DNA of 64,000 bases from Crenothrix sp043729335. Its GTDB lineage: Bacteria; Pseudomonadota; Gammaproteobacteria; Methylococcales; Methylomonadaceae. A program made the position numbers and the translations under genes. The notes under the pieces are model-generated. The model saw only the letters and a list, made by a program, of their open reading frames with translations. It had not been told where the DNA came from and did no database searches. Where the stretch lies: positions 80,609 to 144,608 of the forward strand of contig NZ_JAYTLQ010000056.1 of NCBI RefSeq assembly GCF_043729335.1, read 5' to 3'. Positions within the stretch are counted from its first letter, which is position 1. Each line of letters opens with the position of its first letter. Positions 24,940-33,548 of the stretch are shown here, piece after piece.

Positions 24940-25611
24940 CTATTTCTTGGTGTCGGCATTAATTGAGGCGATATGTGATTCCATATCAAACACCTCACCT
25001 TTGAATATCCATACTTTCACACCGATAATACCATAAGTGGTATTAGCTTCGGCAGTGGCGTAATCGATATCCGCTCTTAATGTATGCAATGGCACTCGGC
25101 CTTCGCGATACCACTCACTTCTGGCAATTTCGGCACCGTTCAAACGCCCACCGACGTTAATCTTGATACCTTCTGCGCCTAAACGCATGGAGTTAGTGAC
25201 CGCACGCTTCATGGCACGGCGATACATTACTCTTTTTTCAAGTTGTTGGGCTACGCCTTCTGCTACCAATAATGCGTCTAATTCCGGCTTTCTGATTTCT
25301 TCAACATTCAATTGTACAGGCACGCCTATCATTTTTGATATAGCCTGTCTTAACACATCAATGTCTTCACCTTTCTTACCGATGACAATACCTGGACGCG
25401 CGGTATGAATAGTGATATTAGCGTTATTTGCTGCCCGATTAATTTGAATCCGGCTCACAGAAGCGTGCGCTAATTTCTTTCTAATGAACTCTCTAACTGT
25501 CAAATCTTGATGTAAAAACACCGAATAATTCTGACTGTCCGCATACCATCTTGAATTCCAATCCTTGACAATACCAAGGCGTATGCCTATTGGATGTACT
25601 TTCTGACCCAT
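24940..25611 (-). CDS. rpsC: Small ribosomal subunit protein uS3
   Basis: A 223-residue protein with an N-terminal KH domain (RPGIVIGKKGEDIDVLR, the GxxG loop is GKKG) and a C-terminal domain with MRLGAEGIKINVGGRLNGAEIARSE pieces. It forms the mRNA entry helicase with uS4 and uS5. Confidence 0.97.
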   Translation of the reverse strand: MGQKVHPIGIRLGIVKDWNSRWYADSQNYSVFLHQDLTVREFIRKKLAHASVSRIQINRAANNANITIHTARPGIVIGKKGEDIDVLRQAISKMIGVPVQLNVEEIRKPELDALLVAEGVAQQLEKRVMYRRAMKRAVTNSMRLGAEGIKINVGGRLNGAEIARSEWYREGRVPLHTLRADIDYATAEANTTYGIIGVKVWIFKGEVFDMESHIASINADTKK

Positions 25612-25619
25612 TTTCGCCT

Positions 25620-25955
25620 CTACTCGGATGCTGCAACTTTAATTGTGATATGACAGGTTCTTTTTAGAATATGATTAGCACGGCCTTTAGCTCGCGCTTT
25701 AAATCGCTTCATGGTAGCACCCTCATCGACAAAGACGGTTGAAATTTTCAATTCATCAATATCAGCACTTTCATTGTGCTCAGCATTTGCAATGGCAGAT
25801 TCTAAAACCTTTTTAATAACCACTGCAGCGTCTTTAGAACTAAACTTCAAAAGGTTAAGTGCCTTTTCAACAGATAGTCCACGAATTTGATCACCCACCA
25901 AACGTGCTTTTTGCGCTGACATCGGGGCATTTTTTAATTTTGCTGAAATTTCCAT
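25620..25955 (-). CDS. rplV: Large ribosomal subunit protein uL22
   Basis: A 111-residue protein with the extended hairpin (VDEGATMKRFKARAKGRANHI) that lines the exit tunnel, the site of some macrolide-resistance changes; no deletion is seen here. Confidence 0.97.
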   Translation of the reverse strand: MEISAKLKNAPMSAQKARLVGDQIRGLSVEKALNLLKFSSKDAAVVIKKVLESAIANAEHNESADIDELKISTVFVDEGATMKRFKARAKGRANHILKRTCHITIKVAASE

Positions 25956-25961
25956 CGCATT

Positions 25962-26234
25962 CTACCTTGATTTCTTGTCAGCCACATGGCCTTTGTATGT
26001 GCGAGTAGGAGAAAATTCACCTAACTTATGCCCAACCATATTCTCAGAAACTAACACTGGAATATGCAATTTACCATTATGAACAGCAATGGTTAATCCC
26101 AACATATCTGGCACTATCATCGATCTTCTTGACCATGTTTTAATCGGTTTCCTATTATTACTGGCAACAGCATCTTCTACTTTTTTTAGAAGATGATGGT
26201 CAATAAAAGGACCTTTTTTAATTGAACGCGGCAT
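25962..26234 (-). CDS. rpsS: Small ribosomal subunit protein uS19
   Basis: A 90-residue 30S head protein starting MPRSIKKGPFIDHHLLKKV, with the signature VGHKLGEFSPTRTYKGH. Gap to rplV is 6 bp. Confidence 0.97.
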   Translation of the reverse strand: MPRSIKKGPFIDHHLLKKVEDAVASNNRKPIKTWSRRSMIVPDMLGLTIAVHNGKLHIPVLVSENMVGHKLGEFSPTRTYKGHVADKKSR

Positions 26235-26245
26235 TTGTGTCCTCT

Positions 26246-27073
26246 CTACTTCTGTTTACGACGTCTGACGATCATATTATCAGTGCGTTTGTTTTTTCTT
26301 GTTTTATAGCCTTTGGTTGGCATACCCCAAGGCGATACCGGATGTCTACCACCCGAAGTACGACCTTCACCACCACCATGAGGATGGTCAACAGGATTCA
26401 TAACTACACCACGAACGGTTGGCCTCACTCCACGCCATCTAGATGCGCCAGCCTTGCCGAGCGAAGCTAAATTGTGCTCTGAGTTAGACACTTCACCTAT
26501 AACCGCTTTACAATCGGCCATGACTTTACGCATCTCTCCCGAACGCAATCTGATGGTAGCATGCGCTCCATCTCTTGCAACCAACTGCACTGAAGTGCCT
26601 GCGCTTCTTGCAATTTGAGCGCCTTTACCAGGCTTCAACTCAACACAATGCACTGTCGTACCCATTGGGATATTACGTAAAGGCATGCAGTTACCTGTCT
26701 TAACAGGCACATTGTCGGAAGAAATAATTTCTTGACCCACCACAAGACCTTTAGGCGCGATAATATATCTACGCTCACCGTCTTTAAATAAGACCAGCGC
26801 AATATTAGCTGTTCTATTTGGATCATACTCTAAACGCTCTACCACAGCCGGAATGTCTGTTTTATTTCTTTTAAAATCAACAATACGGTAGTGCTGCTTA
26901 TGTCCGCCACCAATGTGGCGTGTAGTAATACGCCCTTTGTTGTTCCGGCCACCAGTTTTGCTCTTTTTGCTCAATAATGGCGCATAAGGCTTACCTTTAT
27001 GCAACTCATCATTTTTGATGCGGATTACAAACCGAGATCCTGGTGATGTCGGTTTTGACTTTACGATCGCCAT
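26246..27073 (-). CDS. rplB: Large ribosomal subunit protein uL2
   Basis: A 275-residue protein with OB and SH3-like domains and the conserved C-terminal loop VVMNPVDHPHGGGEGRTSGG close to the peptidyl transferase centre. The conserved histidine of this loop is present. One of the most conserved proteins of the window. Confidence 0.98.
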   Translation of the reverse strand: MAIVKSKPTSPGSRFVIRIKNDELHKGKPYAPLLSKKSKTGGRNNKGRITTRHIGGGHKQHYRIVDFKRNKTDIPAVVERLEYDPNRTANIALVLFKDGERRYIIAPKGLVVGQEIISSDNVPVKTGNCMPLRNIPMGTTVHCVELKPGKGAQIARSAGTSVQLVARDGAHATIRLRSGEMRKVMADCKAVIGEVSNSEHNLASLGKAGASRWRGVRPTVRGVVMNPVDHPHGGGEGRTSGGRHPVSPWGMPTKGYKTRKNKRTDNMIVRRRKQK

Positions 27074-27111
27074 GCTTTCTACCGTTTCCTATTGATCTTT
27101 CACTAAATAAA

Positions 27112-27411
27112 TCAAGCAGCAGAGAACTCTATGTCGTGACCAGGCTTAAGTTTAACATAAGCCTTCTTCCAATCAGACCTACGACCCATTGAACGACCAA
27201 ATTTCTTCTGCTTACCTTTAACGTTTAAAACTTGAACTGATTCAACTTCAACCTTAAACATCAGCTCTACTGCACCTTTAACATCTTTTTTACTGGCAGA
27301 TTTCTTAACTTTAAAAACAAATGTATTGCATTTTTCACCAACAAACGTACTTTTCTCTGATATAAGAGGTGCTTCCAGTACGCCGGCTAAATGGAACTGA
27401 TTTATACTCAC
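27112..27411 (-). CDS. rplW: Large ribosomal subunit protein uL23
   Basis: A 99-residue tunnel-exit protein and the docking site for trigger factor and SRP. The segments APLISEKSTFVGEK and VNVKGKQKKFGRSMGRRSDWKK-type region are typical. Its start overlaps the rplD stop by 4 bp. Confidence 0.96.
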   Translation of the reverse strand: MSINQFHLAGVLEAPLISEKSTFVGEKCNTFVFKVKKSASKKDVKGAVELMFKVEVESVQVLNVKGKQKKFGRSMGRRSDWKKAYVKLKPGHDIEFSAA

Positions 27412-28028
27412 GACAAACTCTCCTGAACTTGCTTCAATGCGCCGGGAGTGACAATCACCTTGTCAGACGAAATCAACATTACCGGATTCAAATTCGCCGC
27501 TTCAATGACCTCCACATAAGGAATATTACGTGCGGCTAAAGCCAAGTTTACATCAACGCTTTCAACCACCAGCAATACTCTTTTGGCATCCACGGATTTT
27601 AGCTTTTCAATCAAAAGCTTGGTTTTAGGCGATTCGACAGAAATGTCGCCACTTACTACCAAACGATTCTGTCTAAGCAATTCAGACAAAATTGAACGAA
27701 TAGCTGATCTAAACATTTTCTTATTCAGTTTTTGATCATAGCTTCTCGGTCGTGCCGCAAAAACAACACCACCAGTCCGCCAGATAGGACTGCGCGTAGT
27801 ACCTGCACGCGCCCGGCCTGTGCCTTTTTGACGCCAAGGCTTAGTGCCACCGCCGCTAACATCAGAGCGAGTTTTCTGCGCTTTGGTGCCCGCACGAGCA
27901 TTTGCCATGTATTTAACAATTAACTGATGAACCAAAGTTTCATTGAATGGCTGACCAAAAACAGCTTCAGTCACTTCTAAACTTTTAACAGAATCGTTCA
28001 CACCTAAAGCAGGAACTTGCAAACTCAT
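27408..28028 (-). CDS. rplD: Large ribosomal subunit protein uL4
   Basis: A 206-residue protein with the tunnel-lining loop (SGGGTKPWRQKGTGRARAG). In E. coli it represses the S10 operon through a leader before rpsJ; here rpsJ lies 5 bp after tuf, leaving no room for such a leader. Confidence 0.97.
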   Translation of the reverse strand: MSLQVPALGVNDSVKSLEVTEAVFGQPFNETLVHQLIVKYMANARAGTKAQKTRSDVSGGGTKPWRQKGTGRARAGTTRSPIWRTGGVVFAARPRSYDQKLNKKMFRSAIRSILSELLRQNRLVVSGDISVESPKTKLLIEKLKSVDAKRVLLVVESVDVNLALAARNIPYVEVIEAANLNPVMLISSDKVIVTPGALKQVQESLS

Positions 28029-28031
28029 ATC

Positions 28032-28682
28032 TTAACCTTTATTCCGCATTTTCATTGCTGGTGTGATGATAACATCACCACCTTTAGCACCGGGAACAGC
28101 TCCCTTGACTAATATCAAGTTTCTTGATGTATCAATCGAATGAATCGTCAAATTTTGAACTGTTGTCTTGCGTGCTCCCATGTGGCCTTCCATTTTCTTA
28201 CCTTTGAAAACACGACCGGGTGTTTGGTTCATACCGATCGAACCCAACACTCTGTGTGACCGTGAATTACCATGGGTCGCATCCTGCATACTAAAGTTAT
28301 GCCGCTTTACACCACCAGCAAAACCCTTACCGATACTTCTACCTTGCGCATCAATAGCCTGACCCGCAGTAAAGACATCTAAAGACAACTCAGAGCCCAG
28401 CGTCAACTCCAACCCTTCGTTTGCTTCAAGTCTAAATTCCCACAACCCGCGTCCAGCAGTAACATTGGCTGCCGCATAGTGGCCTGCCATTGCTTTATTC
28501 ACGTGTGAAGACTTTTTATCGCCCGCAGCAACTTGAATGGAACGATAGCCATCCACCTCTACAGTCTTGACTTGAACCACTCGGTTCGAATCAATACTAA
28601 GAACAGTCACCGGTACAGACGACCCATCTTCACAAAAAACTCTAGTCATCCCGCACTTGCGACCAATAAGACCTATTGACAT
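28032..28682 (-). CDS. rplC: Large ribosomal subunit protein uL3
   Basis: A 216-residue protein beginning MSIGLIGRKCGMTRVFCED, with the family loop FAGGVKRHNFSMQDATHGNS. The glutamine in the SMQDATHG loop, the target of methylase PrmB, is present. It helps start 50S assembly. Confidence 0.97.
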   Translation of the reverse strand: MSIGLIGRKCGMTRVFCEDGSSVPVTVLSIDSNRVVQVKTVEVDGYRSIQVAAGDKKSSHVNKAMAGHYAAANVTAGRGLWEFRLEANEGLELTLGSELSLDVFTAGQAIDAQGRSIGKGFAGGVKRHNFSMQDATHGNSRSHRVLGSIGMNQTPGRVFKGKKMEGHMGARKTTVQNLTIHSIDTSRNLILVKGAVPGAKGGDVIITPAMKMRNKG

Positions 28683-28700
28683 TTGCCAATTCCCCTAAAC

Positions 28701-29012
28701 TTAATTCAACTTAATTTGAACATCAACACCGGCTGCAAGATCCAACTTCATTAATGCATCAACGGTTTTTTCTGTTGGCTCAACAATATCCAACAACCTC
28801 TTGTATGTTCTCAACTCATATTGATCTCGCGCATCTTTGTCGACGTGCGGTGAGATTAATATGGTAAAACGCTCTTTTTTAGTAGGCAAAGGAATCGGGC
28901 CTTTAACTTGTGCGCCGGTTCTTCTTGCTGTTTCTACTATCTCACCAGCCGACTGGTCAATCAATTTATGGTCAAATGATTTCAATCGGATTCTGATAGT
29001 TTGATTAGACAT
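28701..29012 (-). CDS. rpsJ: Small ribosomal subunit protein uS10 / NusE
   Basis: A 103-residue protein that serves both the ribosome and the NusB/NusG antitermination complex. The signature RRTGAQVKGPIPLPTKKERFT is present. It begins 5 bp after tuf, joining the str and S10 gene blocks. Confidence 0.97.
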   Translation of the reverse strand: MSNQTIRIRLKSFDHKLIDQSAGEIVETARRTGAQVKGPIPLPTKKERFTILISPHVDKDARDQYELRTYKRLLDIVEPTEKTVDALMKLDLAAGVDVQIKLN

Positions 29013-29017
29013 ATTTT

Positions 29018-30223
29018 TTACTCGACTATTGATGCCACAACACCAGCACCGACTGTTCGACCACCTTCACGAATGGCAAAACGCAGACCTTCTTCCATAG
29101 CAATCGGTGAAATCAGAGTGATTACAACGGAAACGTTATCACCGGGCATCACCATTTCTACGCCTTCAGGGAGTTTTACAGCACCGGTTACGTCAGTGGT
29201 TCTAAAATAGAACTGCGGACGGTAGCCATCAAAAAACGGCGTATGACGACCGCCTTCATCTTTAGATAACACGTAAATTTCAGAATTAAACTTGGCATGC
29301 GGCTTAATACTTTTTGATTTCGCTAGTACTTGACCACGCTCAACGTCATCGCGCTTGGTGCCTCTTAGCAACAAGCCAACGTTATCGCCAGCCTCACCTT
29401 GATCAAGCAGCTTACGGAACATTTCCACACCAGTAACTGTTGTTGTCACTGTGGGCCTAATACCAACAATTTCAATCTCTTGGCCGACTTTGATAATGCC
29501 ACGCTCAATACGACCGGTAACAACAGTACCACGACCTGAAATAGAGAATACATCTTCAACTGGCATCAAAAATGCCAAATCCACCGCCCTTTCTGGCATC
29601 GGAATATAAGTATCTAACGCCTCTACTAACTTAACGACAGAATTAAAGCCCATATCTGTTGGTGTTGCGCCGCTCGTAGCCTCATCTAAAGCCATTCTGG
29701 CTGAACCAGTAATAATTGGTGTATCGTCGCCAGGAAATTCATATTTATCCAGCAACTCTCTTAATTCCATTTCAACCAATTCAAGCAATTCAGCATCGTC
29801 TACCAAATCAGCTTTGTTCAAATAAACCACAATGAACGGGACGCCAACCTGTCTGGATAACAAAATATGTTCACGGGTTTGTGGCATTGGGCCATCTGCC
29901 GCTGAACAAACCAAAATAGCGCCGTCCATTTGCGCCGCACCAGTAATCATGTTTTTAACATAATCAGCATGGCCTGGGCAATCAACATGAGCATAATGAC
30001 GGGCTGTTGACTCATATTCCACGTGGGAGGTCGCAATCGTAATACCACGCGCACGTTCTTCAGGTGCATTATCAATCTGATCAAATGCTTTAACAGCGCC
30101 ACCGTGCAATTTCGCCATTACCGATGTTAAAGCTGCTGTTAAAGTAGTTTTACCGTGATCGACGTGGCCAATTGTGCCTACGTTTACATGTGGCTTACTA
30201 CGTGAAAATTTTTCTTTAGCCAT
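29018..30223 (-). CDS. tuf: Elongation factor Tu (only tuf gene in the window)
   Basis: A 401-residue GTPase delivering aminoacyl-tRNA. GTP-binding motifs are intact: GHVDHGKTT (about residue 19), DCPGHADY (about 81) and NKAD (about 136). It is a few residues longer than E. coli EF-Tu, with an unusual stretch GSARMALDEATSGATPTDMG replacing the usual GSALKALEGD after the G domain. The switch I region reads GITIATSHVEYES. It follows fusA by 29 bp. No second tuf is found at the tRNA-Thr/tRNA-Trp site. Confidence 0.97.
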   Translation of the reverse strand: MAKEKFSRSKPHVNVGTIGHVDHGKTTLTAALTSVMAKLHGGAVKAFDQIDNAPEERARGITIATSHVEYESTARHYAHVDCPGHADYVKNMITGAAQMDGAILVCSAADGPMPQTREHILLSRQVGVPFIVVYLNKADLVDDAELLELVEMELRELLDKYEFPGDDTPIITGSARMALDEATSGATPTDMGFNSVVKLVEALDTYIPMPERAVDLAFLMPVEDVFSISGRGTVVTGRIERGIIKVGQEIEIVGIRPTVTTTVTGVEMFRKLLDQGEAGDNVGLLLRGTKRDDVERGQVLAKSKSIKPHAKFNSEIYVLSKDEGGRHTPFFDGYRPQFYFRTTDVTGAVKLPEGVEMVMPGDNVSVVITLISPIAMEEGLRFAIREGGRTVGAGVVASIVE

Positions 30224-30252
30224 GAGTCAATACCTTTATGTTACATTCAATG

Positions 30253-32346
30253 TTATGAAGATTTTTTTATGATTGCTTCCGCAATATGCGTGGGCGTTTC
30301 ATTGTATTTTTCAAACTGCATACTGTAAGTAGCTCTACCTTGTGTCACCGAACGCAGATCTGTTGCATAACCAAACATCTCTGCTAACGGCACCTCGCAG
30401 CCAATTGCCTTACCTGATGGAATATCATTCATGCTTTGAATGACACCGCGTCGGCGGTTAATGTCCCCCACCACATCCCCCATATAGTCTTCAGGGGTGG
30501 TAATTTCCACTTTCATAATGGGCTCTAACAAAACGGGCCTTGCATTTCTTACGCCCTCTCGAAACGCCAAAGAACCTGCAATTTTAAAAGCCATCTCGTT
30601 CGAATCAACATCATGATAAGAACCATCAAACAAAGTCACTTTTACGTCCAACACCGGATAACCCGCAAGAACGCCGCTTTTTAGCTGTTCTTGTATGCCA
30701 TTATCAACTGCTGGAATATATTCCTTAGGGACAACAGCGCCAACAATTTCGCTGACAAACTCGTATCCTGTACCCAGCTCTTTGGGCTCAATCCGTAACC
30801 AAACATGGCCATATTGACCACGACCACCGGATTGCCTAATAAACTTGCTTTCTTGCTCAACTTTATCCCGAATCGTTTCCCTGTAAGCCACTTGCGGTGC
30901 ACCAACATTTGCTTGTACGCTAAATTCCCTTTTCATGCGATCAACTATAATTTCAAGATGCAACTCACCCATCCCTGAAATAATAATCTGACCCGACTCA
31001 GCATCCGTATGCACCCTAAATGACGGATCTTCCTGCGCTAATTTAGCGAGCGCAACTGTCATTTTATCCTGATCGCCTTTGGTTTTAGGCTCCACTGCGA
31101 CCGAAATAACAGGATCAGGAAAATCCATTCGCTCTAAAATAATAACGTCCTTAAGATCGCACAGAGTCTCACCCGTGCTCACATCTTTAAGGCCAATCGC
31201 TGCCGCTATATCACCGGCATAGACTTCTTTAACTTCTTCGCGACTATTGGCATGCATCTGAACAATACGACCAATACGCTCTTTTTTCTTCTTAGTCGGG
31301 TTATAAACGCTGTCACCGGAACTCAAAACACCCGAATAAACCCTAAAAAATGTCAACATACCCACAAAAGGATCGGCAGCAATTTTAAATGCCAAAGCTG
31401 CAAATGGCTCACTATCCGAAGCAGGTCGACACGCTTCTGTCACCTCATCTTCTTCAACGCCTTTAATAGCGGCCACATCAATCGGAGCAGGCATGTATTC
31501 TATGATGGCATCCAGCATCGCCTGAACACCTTTGTTTTTAAAGGCGGAGCCACACAAAGCCGGAACAATTTCATTCGCTATTGTTCGAGACCGAATACCT
31601 TCTTTAATCTCATTAACTGTCAAAATACCTTCTTCCAAGTATTTTTCCATCAATATTTCATTTGCTTCTGCTGCCGCTTCAACAATACGATCGCGCCATT
31701 TTTCGCATAATGCTAGCATTGAGATCGGAACATCTCTTTCTTCAAACACCATGCCATTACTGGCATCATCCCAATAAATAGCACGCATATTGACAAGATC
31801 AATCACGCCTTCAAAACTGTCTTCAGCGCCTATCGGCAACTGCATCACCACAGGATGCGCAACTAAACGAGCACCGATCTGGTCGATTACTCGCAAAAAA
31901 TCAGCACCGACACGATCCATTTTATTGATAAAAACCAAACGAGGAACGCCATATTTGTCAGCTTGACGCCAAACAGTTTCCGACTGAGGCTCTACACCAC
32001 CGACAGCACAAAAAACCACACATGCACCATCTAAAATCCGCAACGAGCGCTCTACTTCAATCGTAAAATCAACGTGCCCTGGGGTATCGATAATATTGAT
32101 GCGATGCTGTTCGTATTGGCCAGCAGAACCGCTCCAAAAACATGTTGTTGCAGCAGAAGTTATGGTAATACCACGCTCCTGCTCTTGCGCCATCCAATCC
32201 ATAGTGGCAGCACCATCATGAACTTCACCCATCTTGTGCGAAACACCCGTATAGTAAAGTATTCTTTCTGTCGTCGTCGTCTTACCCGCATCAATATGAG
32301 CCATGATGCCAATATTACGATAACGATTTACAGGAGTCTTACGCAC
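30253..32346 (-). CDS. fusA: Elongation factor G
   Basis: A 697-residue translocation GTPase. The G domain shows AHIDAGKTTTTERILYYTG, DTPGHVDF and NKMDRVGAD; domains II-V follow with no gap. Domain IV has the RGQYGHVW segment and a tip loop used to push tRNA. Length is close to the E. coli protein. It sits in the standard rpsL-rpsG-fusA-tuf order. Confidence 0.98.
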   Translation of the reverse strand: MRKTPVNRYRNIGIMAHIDAGKTTTTERILYYTGVSHKMGEVHDGAATMDWMAQEQERGITITSAATTCFWSGSAGQYEQHRINIIDTPGHVDFTIEVERSLRILDGACVVFCAVGGVEPQSETVWRQADKYGVPRLVFINKMDRVGADFLRVIDQIGARLVAHPVVMQLPIGAEDSFEGVIDLVNMRAIYWDDASNGMVFEERDVPISMLALCEKWRDRIVEAAAEANEILMEKYLEEGILTVNEIKEGIRSRTIANEIVPALCGSAFKNKGVQAMLDAIIEYMPAPIDVAAIKGVEEDEVTEACRPASDSEPFAALAFKIAADPFVGMLTFFRVYSGVLSSGDSVYNPTKKKKERIGRIVQMHANSREEVKEVYAGDIAAAIGLKDVSTGETLCDLKDVIILERMDFPDPVISVAVEPKTKGDQDKMTVALAKLAQEDPSFRVHTDAESGQIIISGMGELHLEIIVDRMKREFSVQANVGAPQVAYRETIRDKVEQESKFIRQSGGRGQYGHVWLRIEPKELGTGYEFVSEIVGAVVPKEYIPAVDNGIQEQLKSGVLAGYPVLDVKVTLFDGSYHDVDSNEMAFKIAGSLAFREGVRNARPVLLEPIMKVEITTPEDYMGDVVGDINRRRGVIQSMNDIPSGKAIGCEVPLAEMFGYATDLRSVTQGRATYSMQFEKYNETPTHIAEAIIKKSS

Positions 32347-32379
32347 AAGAGAGTTACAGAAATTCTTGCTTTAAAACAC

Positions 32380-32850
32380 TTACCAACGATAATGAGAAAA
32401 CGCCTTATTAGCCTCAGCCATTCTATGCGTATCTTCCCGCTTTTTGGCAGCAGAACCTCTGCTATCAAAAGCATCCATCATTTCACCAGCCAACTTAGCC
32501 GCCATGGTTCTTTCGTTTCTTTTTCTAGAGGCATCAATCAACCAGCGCATTGCCAAAGCCATTCGTCTTGACGGACGCACTTCAACAGGCACCTGATAGG
32601 TAGCACCACCGACACGGCGAGACTTAACCTCAACACGCGGCTGAACATTTTCCAATGCCTTGGACAAAACCTCTAAAGGCTCTGCATGACCCTTGCTTTC
32701 AATAAAATCCAAAGCACCATAAACGATACCTTCAGCAACTGATTTTTTACCGCTTTCCATGATCATATTCATAAATTTAGTCAGCATAACGCTGCCAAAT
32801 CTAGGATCTGGAATAATTTCTCTTTTTGTAGCGACTCTTCTTCTAGACAT
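32380..32850 (-). CDS. rpsG: Small ribosomal subunit protein uS7
   Basis: A 156-residue primary binding protein of the 30S head with start MSRRRVATKREIIPDPRFGS and the conserved RVGGATYQVPVEVRPSRR hairpin. In E. coli it autoregulates the str operon; the gap to rpsL here is only 14 bp, so an S7 operator of the E. coli kind is not evident. Confidence 0.97.
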   Translation of the reverse strand: MSRRRVATKREIIPDPRFGSVMLTKFMNMIMESGKKSVAEGIVYGALDFIESKGHAEPLEVLSKALENVQPRVEVKSRRVGGATYQVPVEVRPSRRMALAMRWLIDASRKRNERTMAAKLAGEMMDAFDSRGSAAKKREDTHRMAEANKAFSHYRW

Positions 32851-32864
32851 TTTTCACCAACCGA

Positions 32865-33242
32865 CTACTTGCCCTTAGGCTGTTTTGTTCCATACTTAGA
32901 GCGACCACACTTCCTGTTATTCACTCCAGAAGCATCCAAACTACCACGAACAACGTGATATCGAACACCAGGCAAATCCTTAACACGACCACCCCGGATC
33001 AAAACCACGGAATGCTCCTGAAGATTATGCCCTTCGCCACCAATGTAACTACTTACTTCAGCGCCGTTAGTCAATCTAACTCTTGCTACTTTGCGCAATG
33101 CAGAATTTGGTTTTTTGGGTGTCGTAGTATAAACACGGGTACAAACGCCTCTGCGCTGAGGACAAGCCTCTAAAGCAGGGACATTGCTTTTTTCTATTTT
33201 CTTAGCACGTGGCTTACGAACCAACTGGTTAATCGTGGCCAT
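32865..33242 (-). CDS. rpsL: Small ribosomal subunit protein uS12
   Basis: A 125-residue decoding-centre protein starting MATINQLVRKPRAKK at 33242; the longer in-frame extension to 33278 is not conserved. The residues mutated in streptomycin-resistant strains have the wild-type state: lysine in TTPKKPNSALRK and in GGRVKDLPGVRYH. First gene of the str block, downstream of the promoter at 33368-33396. Confidence 0.97.
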   Translation of the reverse strand: MATINQLVRKPRAKKIEKSNVPALEACPQRRGVCTRVYTTTPKKPNSALRKVARVRLTNGAEVSSYIGGEGHNLQEHSVVLIRGGRVKDLPGVRYHVVRGSLDASGVNNRKCGRSKYGTKQPKGK

Positions 33243-33367
33243 ATTTCTTTTTACTCCGAATATAAATTTAACTATCAACCAATTACAACAATTGCTTATC
33301 GCTACAATTGTCGATGACCAGACGAACCCAGACTCGGCTTAAGAACGTTAGCTAATGTGAGCTGGAC

Positions 33368-33396
33368 ATATTACTTCTTTATTTTTTTCAGGTCAA
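33368..33396 (-). promoter_or_regulatory. Promoter of the str-S10-spc-alpha transcript
   Basis: On the minus strand TTGACC (33391-33396), a 17-bp spacer and TAATAT (33368-33373) form a near-consensus sigma-70 promoter, about 125 bp before rpsL. It lies just downstream of the rpoC end and its probable terminator, which fits a new transcript starting here. Confidence 0.75.
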
Positions 33397-33407
33397 GTTG
33401 AATTTTT

Positions 33408-33446
33408 AGAAAAAACGACTTAACCCCAAAAATGGGCGGTTATTAG
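33408..33446 (-). terminator. Weak terminator after rpoC
   Basis: A short hairpin AACCGCCC...GGGGTT (one bulge) is followed a few bases later by GTTTTTTC, about 100 bp after the rpoC stop and immediately before the rpsL promoter. The stem is short and the T-run displaced, so efficiency is doubtful. Confidence 0.35.
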
Positions 33447-33548
33447 TGCTCTTCACAACGCATAACACCCTTTCAATTAACCTTACTCGAAACTTATTTG
33501 TAAAAACAAGCATGGGTAAACTGTCATTTTTATACAACCGTTACTGGC

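Noticed and set aside
31252..31710. A 152-codon plus-strand frame inside fusA
   Set aside because: It is antisense to conserved EF-G sequence, its composition is that of reverse-complemented coding DNA, and no ribosome site is seen.
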